Of a DNA stretch of 20,790 bases, positions 1 through 7,882 are shown in pieces; the first letter of the stretch is position 1, and each line of letters begins with the position of its first letter. The DNA is from a virus. The translations under genes were made by a program, and so were the position numbers. The notes under the pieces were generated by a model. The model was not told where the DNA came from. It saw only the letters and a list, made by a program, of their open reading frames with translations, and did no database searches. The stretch is taken from IMG/VR virus record IMGVR_UViG_3300010157_000304, positions 1-20,790 of that record. The stretch is one strand, 5' to 3'.

Positions 1-1
1 T

Positions 2-1399
2 AGCCATGTAGAGCAAGACCCCATTAAATACTATGTACCAGATGAACTACTGCGCAAGCACCATGAGACTTGTGGAGATCACTTACCCAACAAGAACTGT
101 GCTAAAACTCAACGAGTAGTTGGTTACAAGCCGGTAACTGATACGGTACCAGTATACAAGAACATCCCTAACCCTACACCAGCACCCATCATCTCTTACA
201 CTGATCATTCAAAGACAGAATGGGATACTGATCCCGATACTGGTGTACGTAGAATTACTAAAATGGGACCTACAGTAACTGGCCCAGATCCACATCACCC
301 CAAAACCATTCAAGAACTTAGTGGCACTAAAGAAGTTCCCACTAGTCGTACAGAACCTGTCTTTGAAGACAAATCTGGTGAATGTCCTTTTGCCAATCAC
401 ATGAGATACTGTGACAAGTTCCATGATGAAGAATGCACTCTTAGGCCCCAGCTACAAAGAGTAGAAGGCAAGCCAGACATTAAACTTCAAGTAATGCCTT
501 TTAAATACAGTGTCGAGCATGGTGTCTATATGCCCATGGAGTCTTTTGGTAAAGACCGTCTATGGCAAGTCTCTGCACATGATGTAGAACACCTTGACCC
601 TCGTGATCAAAGTTGGCAGCCACACAACCACAACCCATTTAACCATGACGACATAGAGAGTCTTGCTAGAGGCAGTGAAGCCTGGCGAGACCTAGTGACC
701 AATCTCAATGAAGACTGGCAGAGTGGACGTCGTGTACGAGTCAACCCTGAAGCACCTCGACAGATAGTGCGTAAATGGGACCCTTTGGATATTCCTCGTA
801 TCCACAATAAAGAAAAACCAACCACTGAGCATGAAGAGATGGACGATGAAGATCTCAGGGGCTTTGGTGAAGAAGAGACCTTTGGTGGTAAGACACTAGA
901 GTCTAGTAGATTGAAGAAGTCAATGAAAATAGGCTATACCCACGTAGATGAGTCATTTGTACCTAGTGCGCCTTGTCGTTTTTGTGACGACCCCAGTTAC
1001 ACTAACGGTAAGGGTCCTGTAACACAGACCAGTACAGCAGAAGACGGTCGTGCACTTTATGCACATGATGAATGTGATGATCCCTTTGCTTTTAGCAACC
1101 ATTTTGTCTCACTGGAAAGTGGAGATCAACTCAAGTGTCCCAATTGTGGAGCTGAATGTGATACTCCTGGGCTCTGTGATCAATGTTCAGTGTCAGATGC
1201 ACAAAAATTCACTATTCAACCCAACCCAGTGGACAGTGATTTTATTCCTTCTAGAGTTTTTAATTCTTCAGCAGCACCCAACAGTAGTCTAGTGGTACCT
1301 ACTAAAGTTTTTAAGAACCCAGCAGTAGAGCAACCCGAGGTGGATGCTGAGACCCCCACAGATGTTGACAATGGCAACAAGAATATCCAACCGTTTTAG
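2..1399 (+). CDS. zinc-binding protein of unknown function, 5' partial
   Basis: The frame is open from the left edge (first codon AGC at position 2) and ends at TAG, giving 465 visible residues; the start lies outside the window, so the internal ATG at 263 is not the true start. No known family is recognised. The protein is hydrophilic, rich in Asp, Glu, His and Pro. It holds at least two Cys-pair sites: CRFC at 974-985 with a later HDEC, and a compact CPNC...CDQC zinc ribbon at about 1136-1186. An earlier Cys/His cluster (ECPF...RYC...EEC) may bind a third metal. The C-terminal tail is low complexity and carries PNPVDSDFIP (1220-1249), which reappears in the next protein, followed by two similar pieces, PSRVFN and PTKVFK. 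Its place upstream of the portal and the shared motif suggest a virion or assembly protein; that is inference. Confidence 0.8.
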   Translation, partial: SHVEQDPIKYYVPDELLRKHHETCGDHLPNKNCAKTQRVVGYKPVTDTVPVYKNIPNPTPAPIISYTDHSKTEWDTDPDTGVRRITKMGPTVTGPDPHHPKTIQELSGTKEVPTSRTEPVFEDKSGECPFANHMRYCDKFHDEECTLRPQLQRVEGKPDIKLQVMPFKYSVEHGVYMPMESFGKDRLWQVSAHDVEHLDPRDQSWQPHNHNPFNHDDIESLARGSEAWRDLVTNLNEDWQSGRRVRVNPEAPRQIVRKWDPLDIPRIHNKEKPTTEHEEMDDEDLRGFGEEETFGGKTLESSRLKKSMKIGYTHVDESFVPSAPCRFCDDPSYTNGKGPVTQTSTAEDGRALYAHDECDDPFAFSNHFVSLESGDQLKCPNCGAECDTPGLCDQCSVSDAQKFTIQPNPVDSDFIPSRVFNSSAAPNSSLVVPTKVFKNPAVEQPEVDAETPTDVDNGNKNIQPF

Positions 1400-1418
1400 C
1401 AGTAACAAATGTAATTCC

Positions 1419-1437
1419 CTAGCTATCTTATAGTTAG
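1419..1437 (+). other. RNA hairpin in the leader of the 172-residue gene
   Basis: CTAGCTAT and ATAGTTAG can pair over 8 base pairs (one G-U) around a CTT triloop. It lies between the stop at 1399 and the start at 1463 and has no T-run after it, so it is not a classic terminator. It could shape the leader or protect the message end. A short stem like this can occur by chance. Confidence 0.3.
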
Positions 1438-1462
1438 TGACAGAGACTTCAAAGGAAAAAAT

Positions 1463-1981
1463 ATGGAACCTCGTTTGAACGTAAAGATTGCCAACCTCTT
1501 TCTAGAGCCATTTGGTAATCCTAACCCCGTAGATGTTGACTTTATCCCCCAGGGTCAGCAAATGGACAATGACTTTATTGACGCAGACAGTAATGATGCT
1601 GCTCAAAACTGGCAAGTCGAACAGTCTTGGCGCAGTGACTGGGCCAATGAAATTGATCGTGACAATGCCAGTGGTCAAGCCCATGGTGCTGACCCCACTA
1701 ACCCCGGTAGTCAGACTGCCCCTTATGGACAGCCTACACTTGCTGCTCGTCAAGCTCAAGGTTTCAATAACCGCCAGGCTCGTCGTGGTGCTACCTTTGG
1801 TGTACTTGCTGAAGTAAGCAGTGGCACTCTAGTGGGTAGTCGTGTATATGCCAAGACGGCCAAGACCAATGTTCGTGGTACAGTTGTAGCCCTTGGTGAC
1901 CGTGAGTTTGCTGTTGTCTGGGATGACCGCACTGCTAGTGTTGAGCGCAAGTCAGACTTTGAGTTGGTAGTTAAAAACTAA
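1463..1981 (+). CDS. unknown protein with PNPVDxDFIP motif and SH3-like C-terminus
   Basis: 172 residues; the start is supported by AAAGGA about eight bases upstream of the ATG. Near the N-terminus (residues 20-29) it carries PNPVDVDFIP, the motif seen near the C-terminus of the preceding protein but written with different codons. The middle (about residues 30-95) is Gln, Asn, Asp and Gly rich and probably disordered. The last 50 or so residues read like a small beta barrel of SH3/KOW type: a V-R-G-T-V-V strand, a short turn, then F-A-V-V-W-D-D. That resemblance is by eye only. It ends five bases before the next gene and is probably cotranscribed with it. Function unknown; an accessory head or assembly protein is the best guess from location. 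Confidence 0.75.
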   Translation: MEPRLNVKIANLFLEPFGNPNPVDVDFIPQGQQMDNDFIDADSNDAAQNWQVEQSWRSDWANEIDRDNASGQAHGADPTNPGSQTAPYGQPTLAARQAQGFNNRQARRGATFGVLAEVSSGTLVGSRVYAKTAKTNVRGTVVALGDREFAVVWDDRTASVERKSDFELVVKN

Positions 1982-1986
1982 CTACA

Positions 1987-2631
1987 ATGATTAAAAATCA
2001 CAGAACCAAGATTCTCTCCTGGCCCCAGGAGGAAGTCCTTGAGGTTTCTACACACGGTCCTGATCTACATCAAATAGTAGGTCTAGAACGAGTGGAGTTC
2101 AAGGGTAGAGTTAGCAACTTCTTTTATGGCAGTATTGTAGACTATGATGGAGTCGAATATGACTTTGAATGGGATACACAAGAGCAAAAGTTGTCCCGAC
2201 TTGTTGGTTCTCAAGTCAATGGACTACTTTGGGGTCAAGCCTCTTTATTGGTTAGAGAGAGTTTGATGCAAGAAGAAGAAAAAGCAACTCCTCTTGAAGA
2301 CAAGATCGAAGAAAAGATTGAACAGGTAGTGGGCCAGTCGGCTTCTGCCCTAGTAGAGACTTTCACTGAAAGCTTTAAAGAACTCAATGACAAGATTGAG
2401 AACTTCCAGAAGCCTTCAATGGTTACTGTAGTAGAAACTCCCAGAGAAGTCTTTACTCCCGTAGCAGAACTTAAGCCACAACCGATTCCAGAAGTGTCTA
2501 TAGAGTACATAGATCAAGAAGAGTTTGAATTACCCATCCTCAAAGATGAAGATGATTTCTCGACAAATGCTCTACAGTTTTTGCAAGAGTCCAGTGGTGC
2601 TGATTTACAAATAGACTATCTTAGTCTCTAG
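1987..2631 (+). CDS. acidic coiled-coil protein of unknown function
   Basis: 214 residues. The gene begins five bases after the preceding stop with no clear ribosome site, so translation is probably coupled to the gene before it. Residues 35-70 form a compact beta-rich part (V-E-F-K-G-R-V, then V-E-Y-D-F-E-W-D) that loosely recalls the C-terminal barrel of its neighbour. Residues about 95-141 are a heptad-like run of Glu, Lys and Ile/Leu, a likely coiled coil. The C-terminal 70 residues are acidic and Pro rich. No membrane segment or cysteine motif is seen. It may be an assembly or scaffold-like helper, but no family is recognised. Confidence 0.75.
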   Translation: MIKNHRTKILSWPQEEVLEVSTHGPDLHQIVGLERVEFKGRVSNFFYGSIVDYDGVEYDFEWDTQEQKLSRLVGSQVNGLLWGQASLLVRESLMQEEEKATPLEDKIEEKIEQVVGQSASALVETFTESFKELNDKIENFQKPSMVTVVETPREVFTPVAELKPQPIPEVSIEYIDQEEFELPILKDEDDFSTNALQFLQESSGADLQIDYLSL

Positions 2632-2639
2632 GAGAGCAT

Positions 2640-3350
2640 ATGAATTACGCAGAAGGCAAAGGCCCACGTCAGATTAAGTCAACTTATGTTACCGGTAAGT
2701 TTGTTACCCTCTATGGCAATGGTGATGTCAACAACTACAACCCAGCTACAGTGCCATACCCCACTCAGTTAAGTGGTGCAGTACCCGGTGGAGTTGCTCC
2801 AGGTCTCAACATTAAAGTCAATGGCAATAACAGTCTCATTGATGTAGGTGCTGTCTGCTCCCCAAGTCCTGGTCTATCAGTTCAAGACATGGAAACACTC
2901 TTTGTAGACTTTTGGCTCAATCCAACTTTTAGTGGTCAAGTCTATCTTGAACTACAAGGCAGTAACAACAGATTTGTTAACAGCACTGTCTACCCTGCAG
3001 CCCAGTGGATAACAATTCTAACTGGTACGGCCAGTGGTACGGCAGCCGGTGTTACAGCTACCCTCAACAATACATCAACAGTACAGGAATATCCCAAATT
3101 GGCCTATCGAGTCATTGCCAGTGGTTACACTGGTGCCAGTGGCATCATTGACTGGGCCATTCCTGGACTATTTGTTGACTACTATGCTATGGGCATTGGA
3201 GCCAATGCTGCTGATGCCAATGGTGGTATTGGCCAGATGAGTATCCAGGGGCCTAGAGGGTACACTATCCAGAGTGGTCAATACATTACTACAGACATAG
3301 ATACAGTGCCTCTTGAAAATACCAAAGCTAATCACACCTGGATTGGCTAG
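2640..3350 (+). CDS. beta-rich virion structural protein
   Basis: 236 residues. AGGAG overlapping the previous stop region gives a good ribosome site for the ATG at 2640. Composition is dominated by Gly, Ser, Thr, Asn and Val with very few charged residues, as in capsid surface and tail proteins. The central part (V-D-F-W-L-N-P-T-F-S-G followed by V-Y-L-E-L-Q-G-S-N) alternates like a jelly-roll or immunoglobulin-like sandwich. There is no signal peptide or metal site. Its position just before the portal suggests a head-associated protein. The exact role is unknown. Confidence 0.75.
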   Translation: MNYAEGKGPRQIKSTYVTGKFVTLYGNGDVNNYNPATVPYPTQLSGAVPGGVAPGLNIKVNGNNSLIDVGAVCSPSPGLSVQDMETLFVDFWLNPTFSGQVYLELQGSNNRFVNSTVYPAAQWITILTGTASGTAAGVTATLNNTSTVQEYPKLAYRVIASGYTGASGIIDWAIPGLFVDYYAMGIGANAADANGGIGQMSIQGPRGYTIQSGQYITTDIDTVPLENTKANHTWIG

Positions 3351-3374
3351 TCCCCACTATAATAGGAGTCAATT

Positions 3375-3554
3375 ATGGAACGTTCCCAGAGAATCCAAAA
3401 AACCGCTACTCGCAGAGTTGCTCTTAATTTGAGCCTTAGTGGACTAACCATTGAGCCAAACGAACAAGGTGGAGACATCATTATGTTTGGCAGTAGTCCT
3501 AGCCTTTGCAAGAGTTGTGGTTTTGAGGTAGCTCCTGGCATCGGCTGCTGCTAA
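3375..3554 (+). CDS. 59-residue Cys-tailed miniprotein
   Basis: A 59-residue frame between the structural protein and the portal, with AGGAG seven bases before its ATG and its stop nine bases before the portal start. Four cysteines crowd the C-terminus: C45-x-x-C48-G, then C58-C59 as the last two residues. This looks like half a zinc ribbon plus a Cys pair, so it may bind one metal alone or complete a site in a partner. The N-terminal 25 residues are basic. No family is recognised. The good ribosome site and exact fit in the gap support a real gene despite its size. Confidence 0.65.
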   Translation: MERSQRIQKTATRRVALNLSLSGLTIEPNEQGGDIIMFGSSPSLCKSCGFEVAPGIGCC

Positions 3555-3563
3555 CGAGGACTA

Positions 3564-4928
3564 ATGGCTAACAAAGATTGGAGTGCTTCTTCCGAATTTC
3601 AACGGTTAAGAAGTGCTGGAACCGGTATCACTGGACCACGTAATCCAGTAGCCAATAGAGTGGCTATGAAAGACATGATGCGTATGGCCAGTAGCCCTGG
3701 TTCTATGTTCAATGATGTTGGACCTATGGCCACTGCTCTAGGCAATGGTGAAGGACGTCAACGTCTCAACAATCTTCGCAGTGATTCTTTTATGGGAGAT
3801 GTTGCTTCCACTAGTAATCGTAGAATGGCAGCTGCCACTGGTAGTGATGCTCAATGGGCTTTGCCCAAACTCCATGACCCTTTTGAGTACTGGCGTGAGC
3901 GCACCTGGTGGTTCAATATGGAGGACCCTGATGAACAAACTCGTAAAATTCGTGACTGGGCAAGACTACTCTACAGTACTCACTATCTCGTTCCCAGTCT
4001 CATTGATATTTATACCCGTTATCCTCTCCTGGATATTGAACTAGTTCACCCCGACAAAAGAATCAGTGATTTCTACAATGAACTATTCTTCAATGGTCTA
4101 GATTACCAAGAGTTTCTCTATGACCTTGGTCGTGAGCATTGGACTGTTGGTGAAGTATTTGCCATGGGCAGTTGGCATGACGGTATTGGAGCTTGGGAAG
4201 ATGATGAAATCATTAACCCCAATGATGTTGTTGTTGCAAAAAATCGGGCTCTAAGAACCTATCAGTATCACATTAAGGTTCCTGAAGAAATCAAGAGACT
4301 TCTTGAAAGCCGTGAGCCCAATCAAGAATATCAAATGCTTACCCAGCTGTACCCTGATGTAGTTGCTTGGGCTCGTCAAGACAAAGAGATTCCAGTCTCT
4401 GATGTCATTATGAAGCAGATCAAGTTCAAGACCAACCCATGGAGTGAGCACGGTACTCCTATTCTACTTAGAGCATTCCGTATGCTTATGCTAGAAGAAA
4501 GTCTCAATGCTGCTCAAGATGCCATTGCTGACCGTCTGTACAGTCCTCTCATTCTTGCCACTCTTGGGCTCCCAGATGTAGACCAAGACGGTCCATGGAT
4601 TCCAGATGCTCAAGAACTTCAAAGTCTCCGTGATGACTTGAGTATGGCCATTAACAGTGACTTCCGTCTAATGACCTATCACCATGGCCTAAAGATTGAA
4701 AATGCTTTTGGTCGTGAGGCTATGCCTCGTCTAGACAGTGACTTTGCACGTGTAGAAAGCAAAGTTATGCAGGTATTTGGTATCGGTGCTGAACTTCTAC
4801 AAGGTGGACGTCAGCAAGGCACTTATGCTGGTGGAGCACTTAACCGAGAACTCATCACCCAGCTTCTCAGTACCTATCAAAACAAGATTGAAAGATTCTT
4901 TCGTAGTCGTATGGAAGTGGTTGCTTAA
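3564..4928 (+). CDS. portal protein, N-terminal 454 residues (ends at in-frame TAA)
   Basis: The portal is the dodecameric ring at the packaging vertex through which DNA enters and leaves. This frame resembles large portals of myovirus-type phages by eye: a Trp-rich start of the folded part (F-E-Y-W-R-E-R-T-W-W at about residues 107-116), a Y-S-T-H-Y-L-V-P-S-L-I-D-I-Y segment, a G-R-E-H-W-T-V-G-E-V-F core strand, the N-P-W-S-E-H-G-T-P-I-L stretch, and a C-terminal V-F-G-I-G-A-E-L-L-Q-G-G region. The first 95 residues are a flexible, Met-, Asn- and Arg-rich arm. The start has GAGGA seven bases upstream. The frame stops at TAA (4926-4928), but the same frame continues without interruption into the next entry, and the family normally extends further. 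Portal identity is confident; whether this half is made alone is not. Confidence 0.85.
   Translation: MANKDWSASSEFQRLRSAGTGITGPRNPVANRVAMKDMMRMASSPGSMFNDVGPMATALGNGEGRQRLNNLRSDSFMGDVASTSNRRMAAATGSDAQWALPKLHDPFEYWRERTWWFNMEDPDEQTRKIRDWARLLYSTHYLVPSLIDIYTRYPLLDIELVHPDKRISDFYNELFFNGLDYQEFLYDLGREHWTVGEVFAMGSWHDGIGAWEDDEIINPNDVVVAKNRALRTYQYHIKVPEEIKRLLESREPNQEYQMLTQLYPDVVAWARQDKEIPVSDVIMKQIKFKTNPWSEHGTPILLRAFRMLMLEESLNAAQDAIADRLYSPLILATLGLPDVDQDGPWIPDAQELQSLRDDLSMAINSDFRLMTYHHGLKIENAFGREAMPRLDSDFARVESKVMQVFGIGAELLQGGRQQGTYAGGALNRELITQLLSTYQNKIERFFRSRMEVVA
4926..4928 (+). other. in-frame TAA interrupting the portal reading frame
   Basis: Codon 455 of the portal frame is TAA. The frame before it ends M-E-V-V-A and the frame after reads R-Q-G-H-Y-E-Y-R, then runs 332 codons from the interruption to the stop at 5924. 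One base change (GAA or CAA to TAA) explains it. No frameshift is needed, since both sides are in the same frame. Confidence 0.85.
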
Positions 4929-4979
4929 CGTCAAGGCCACTATGAGTACCGTAATGTTGGGGGACAGAGAATCCCCATC

Positions 4980-5924
4980 ATGGAAACTGTACTTATGGTT
5001 GATGAAGAGACCGGTGCAGAGTTTGTAGAAGAACGACCCAAATTGGCTATTCCAGAGGTACGTTTCCGTAGTATGAACCTACGAGATGAATCTATGGAAC
5101 GTCAGTTTCTACAGCAACTATCAGCCAATGGGTTCCCCATTAGTCTTGGTTCTATGGCTGTCAATATTCCAATTGACTTTGATGATGAACTTGATGCTCG
5201 TCGTGAAGAAAAGATCAAGACTGTTGTTGCTGAGCAGCAGTTCAAGAAAGAACTCTTTAATCGTCTAATGACTTTGGGACTTCCAATTCCCCCAGAGTAT
5301 GCTCAAGAATACCAAGCCTATCTTGCTATGATGCAAGACCCTGCATTGGCTGCTCAACTTGCTCCTGGAGCCATGGCCGGTCTAGAAAGTGCTCCTGCAG
5401 CACCCAATATGACTGGAGCAGGTCCTAGAAGTGATGTCACTCAAATCAATGAGATGGGAGTTGTTGCCGGTATTGAACAGCAGCAGCAACGTCAACGTCC
5501 TGAAGAAAGTTATGACCAACGCAAGACTGCACCTAAGCCCAATAAAAAGGGCAAGCCTAATGGTCCTCAAAAGAACAAAAAGACTGCCAGTGTTGGTGGT
5601 TGGGATGGGGACGATGATGACGAACCCTTTGAGACTGTTACTTATGGTGACCGTATGAAGTTTGCTGCTCCTCTTGAAAGCAAGAAGCGCAAGCGTATGG
5701 TATTGGCCAAGGGCATGAAGATTGTAACTGATGACAGCTATCAAAAGTTCAATGAAGATGAATTTAAAGAGCATCTTGCTAGTATTCTAGACGATCCGGA
5801 AGAGTCTTTGATTCCTAGACCGGGTACAAGCAACACTGACATCGACCCTATGGGTGCTGGACCCCACCATGACGATAGTGACGGCTTTAACCAAGTCGAC
5901 CGCACTGGTGATACAACCCCTTAA
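4980..5924 (+). CDS. portal protein, C-terminal part
   Basis: 314 residues from the first ATG after the TAA; in the same frame the coding signal starts earlier, right after 4928. The N-terminal part (M-E-T-V-L-M-V-D-E-E-T-G, then P-K-L-A-I-P-E-V-R-F and R-Q-F-L-Q-Q-L) reads like the clip and stem helices expected after the point where the previous entry stops. A long helix with E-E-K-I-K-T-V-V-A-E-Q follows. From about residue 150 it becomes Gln- and Lys-rich and disordered, with a poly-Gln run and a G-D-D-D-D-E acidic patch, typical of portal C-termini. Upstream of ATG 4980 there is only GGGGGA about fifteen bases away, too far for a good ribosome site. Joined, the product would have 786 positions. 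It may be a readthrough product, a reinitiated subunit, or the dead half of a broken gene. Confidence 0.75.
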   Translation: METVLMVDEETGAEFVEERPKLAIPEVRFRSMNLRDESMERQFLQQLSANGFPISLGSMAVNIPIDFDDELDARREEKIKTVVAEQQFKKELFNRLMTLGLPIPPEYAQEYQAYLAMMQDPALAAQLAPGAMAGLESAPAAPNMTGAGPRSDVTQINEMGVVAGIEQQQQRQRPEESYDQRKTAPKPNKKGKPNGPQKNKKTASVGGWDGDDDDEPFETVTYGDRMKFAAPLESKKRKRMVLAKGMKIVTDDSYQKFNEDEFKEHLASILDDPEESLIPRPGTSNTDIDPMGAGPHHDDSDGFNQVDRTGDTTP

Positions 5925-5956
5925 TGTAAACCCTCTAAGAGAATCAACTAAAAGAC

Positions 5957-6139
5957 ATGACTAGATTTCTTGATAATACAGATCCTAAAATTCTGCCTCG
6001 TCAAGCTGCTGCCAAAGTGGCTTTTCTAAGTGTAGTTAGTAATCTAGAAAAGATTGCCATCATTGAAGAGGGTGAAGGTGTCATTGCCCGTAACTCCAAC
6101 AAACTAGATCTTAGCAATTCGATCTACGAACAAGACTAA
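5957..6139 (+). CDS. 60-residue protein of unknown function
   Basis: A short frame placed between the portal and the next gene, whose ATG overlaps its stop in a TAATG. A weak purine-rich site (AAGAGA) lies about 18 bases upstream and AAAAG lies closer. The protein is probably mostly helical (P-R-Q-A-A-A-K-V-A-F-L-S-V-V-S), with a short I-A-I-I-E-E segment. No cysteines, signal peptide or family match is seen. Tight packing and stop-start coupling to the membrane protein downstream support it as a real gene. Confidence 0.6.
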   Translation: MTRFLDNTDPKILPRQAAAKVAFLSVVSNLEKIAIIEEGEGVIARNSNKLDLSNSIYEQD

Positions 6140-6465
6140 TGTCAGCTGTAGCCCATTTTCTAGGCATGACTGTATCAGACTGGGCCACACTTAGTGGTTT
6201 AATGATTTCAGTGGGAACTATTTTGTTCTTTGTCAAAAAGATGCTGGTCAAGTGGGTAGCAGAAGACGTCAAAGCTCTTAAACTAGAAGTAACCCCCAAT
6301 GGTAGAGATACACAAAAAATGGGTGACATTGCAGCACGTACAGAAACCAAGATAGACAATCTGTACAGTTTTATGGAACGTTATGCCATCAAAACTGATG
6401 ACTTAGAAAAAGAAGTATCCTACATCAGAGGGCTTCTAGAGAACACCCACGGCAAGGACAAGTAA
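6139..6465 (+). CDS. single-helix membrane protein with coiled coil
   Basis: 108 residues, started by the ATG in TAATG at 6137-6141 and ending in another TAATG. One hydrophobic helix spans about residues 15-32 (W-A-T-L-S-G-L-M-I-S-V-G), followed at once by K-K-M-L-V-K-W, which favours the C-terminus in the cytoplasm. Residues about 75-100 look like a coiled coil. Small one-helix phage membrane proteins of this layout are often called holins or are annotated as unknown families such as DUF2746. Its location between the portal and protease rather than beside the lysin makes a holin role unproven; a membrane-anchored assembly factor is also possible. Confidence 0.7.
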   Translation: MSAVAHFLGMTVSDWATLSGLMISVGTILFFVKKMLVKWVAEDVKALKLEVTPNGRDTQKMGDIAARTETKIDNLYSFMERYAIKTDDLEKEVSYIRGLLENTHGKDK

Positions 6466-7130
6466 TGATTAAGTTTGGTGCCCCTACAATAACTCTTATG
6501 GGCCGTGGTGCTCACTCATCCAATTCAGTTAGAGAGAGCATTCCTCTACATGGAGTGGGTTGGGAAGACTTTAATTTTAAAGAAGCCAGTGGTTTTGTCT
6601 ACACTGTAGTTCGTGCCATTAGTAGTCGTGTCAATGCCAACTATGATGGATGGCCAGTTGATGAACTCAAGACCAGTTACAAGACTTTTGTAGGCCGTCC
6701 GGTCTATGTAGAGCACAACAATCAAGACCCCAAGAGAGCTCGTGGAGTTATCCTTGATGCTGTCTACAAAGAAAGCAAACTGGCTAGTGGTATCACTGAT
6801 GCCAGTGTCTACTGTCTAATGGAAGTAGATGCTACAAGTTTCCCCAAATTAGCCAATGCCATTATGGAGGGCAAAATCAACGGTGTAAGTATGGGAGCCG
6901 ACGTAGACGGTACCACTTGCAGTGCCTGTGGACGTTATGCCAGTAAGCCCAGTGAATATTGTGTACACATTCCAGCTCTCAAAGGCCGTAAAGTTGTAGT
7001 CTACAAGGGTGCCAAGCGCATTGAGTCTACAGTCTGGGAGAACTGCCACAAACCCAACTTTTTTGAACTCAGTTACGTCTTTGATCCAGCTGATGAGAGT
7101 GCACACATCATGCACCGTAAGAGAGTATAA
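6465..7130 (+). CDS. prohead maturation protease with zinc knuckle
   Basis: 221 residues, coupled by TAATG to the gene before. Prohead proteases cut scaffold and capsid arms during head maturation. The family pattern is clear: V-G-R-P-V-Y-V-E-H-N with His84 as likely catalytic base, I-N-G-V-S-M-G-A-D with Ser142 as likely nucleophile, and Asp122 in M-E-V-D as a possible third member. The C-terminal P-N-F-F-E-L-S-Y-V-F-D-P-A-D-E-S-A is the usual last strand. Between Ser142 and that strand sits a metal-type site, C152-x-x-C155 and C166-x-H168, with C194 nearby. It lies between portal and scaffold/capsid genes as expected. Catalytic residues are assigned by pattern, not tested. Confidence 0.82.
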   Translation: MIKFGAPTITLMGRGAHSSNSVRESIPLHGVGWEDFNFKEASGFVYTVVRAISSRVNANYDGWPVDELKTSYKTFVGRPVYVEHNNQDPKRARGVILDAVYKESKLASGITDASVYCLMEVDATSFPKLANAIMEGKINGVSMGADVDGTTCSACGRYASKPSEYCVHIPALKGRKVVVYKGAKRIESTVWENCHKPNFFELSYVFDPADESAHIMHRKRV

Positions 7131-7132
7131 CT

Positions 7133-7882
7133 ATGCCAGTATTTAAGGTTAGTGAAGACTTACAAAAACTATCCAAAGAACTACTTCGCATTCAAATCAC
7201 TGTATTGGGTGACTGCCCTCAATGTGGTGGTAGTCAATATCGTAGTGGAGTATGTGAAGACTGTGCCTACATTAGTCCTGAAGTACAGGAAGCCATTCAG
7301 TCATGGCAACTGAGTCAAGGGCTGAGTCCTGAACAAGCTCAACGAATGCAAATGCAACAAGAGCAAGCTCGTCAGAGTCTACAAATGGGCACTCCACTGG
7401 GCACCAATCAAAGCTCTGTAGTTAAGGCAGTCGTCACTGTAGTTGATGCTTTTCCTCAACTGGCTGCAGCCAAACGCAAGAAGGACTCAGATGAGTGCCC
7501 TCGCTGCCAACGCAAAGGTTTTGACCTAGAGTGTGAAGGTTGTGGTTATGAAGAACCACCCAATGACCTCAATGTTCCTAGACCTCAGTTTACAGGACCA
7601 AGTCCTGATCTATTAAAGACACGTAGAATTAATTTTTTACCTAGTTCTGACTCTTTCCATACAAAAGTGGAAAAGAAAAAGAATGAAACCAAAAAGAAAA
7701 CCAAAGAAAAGTCCAAGAAGGCAGCACGAGATCAACAAAAAACTCCTACACCTCCCAACTTGGACAATGTAAACACCGTAAGAACGGACCCTAAACCACG
7801 TATGGACGATGCTGTTGCCCAGCTTGCCCTATCTGATTTCTATAACGGGTCCAATCCAGACACTAGCGAGGAGCTACAATGA
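7133..7882 (+). CDS. double zinc-ribbon, Lys-rich head assembly protein (candidate)
   Basis: 249 residues, two bases after the protease and overlapping the next gene by ATGA. Two zinc ribbons stand out: C28/C31 with C41/C44, and C122/C125 with C134/C137. Between them is a Gln-rich helix (about residues 65-85), and after them a strongly basic stretch (about 178-200, many Lys). The C-terminus turns acidic. No enzyme motif is seen. Its position between the prohead protease and the scaffold candidate suggests an internal head protein or scaffold partner, and the basic segment could touch DNA. That assignment rests on location; no family is recognised. Confidence 0.75.
   Translation: MPVFKVSEDLQKLSKELLRIQITVLGDCPQCGGSQYRSGVCEDCAYISPEVQEAIQSWQLSQGLSPEQAQRMQMQQEQARQSLQMGTPLGTNQSSVVKAVVTVVDAFPQLAAAKRKKDSDECPRCQRKGFDLECEGCGYEEPPNDLNVPRPQFTGPSPDLLKTRRINFLPSSDSFHTKVEKKKNETKKKTKEKSKKAARDQQKTPTPPNLDNVNTVRTDPKPRMDDAVAQLALSDFYNGSNPDTSEELQ

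Noticed and set aside
209-424. Open frames on the minus strand, here and throughout the window
   Set aside because: All lie opposite well supported + strand genes, lack ribosome sites and have shadow-like composition.
4926-4928. Genetic code with TAA read as an amino acid
   Set aside because: TAA ends many well defined genes in this window, often exactly at TAATG junctions.
4777-5028. Frame across the portal stop as a bridging gene
   Set aside because: It is in a different phase from both portal halves and its product is not portal-like; the two halves share one frame without it.
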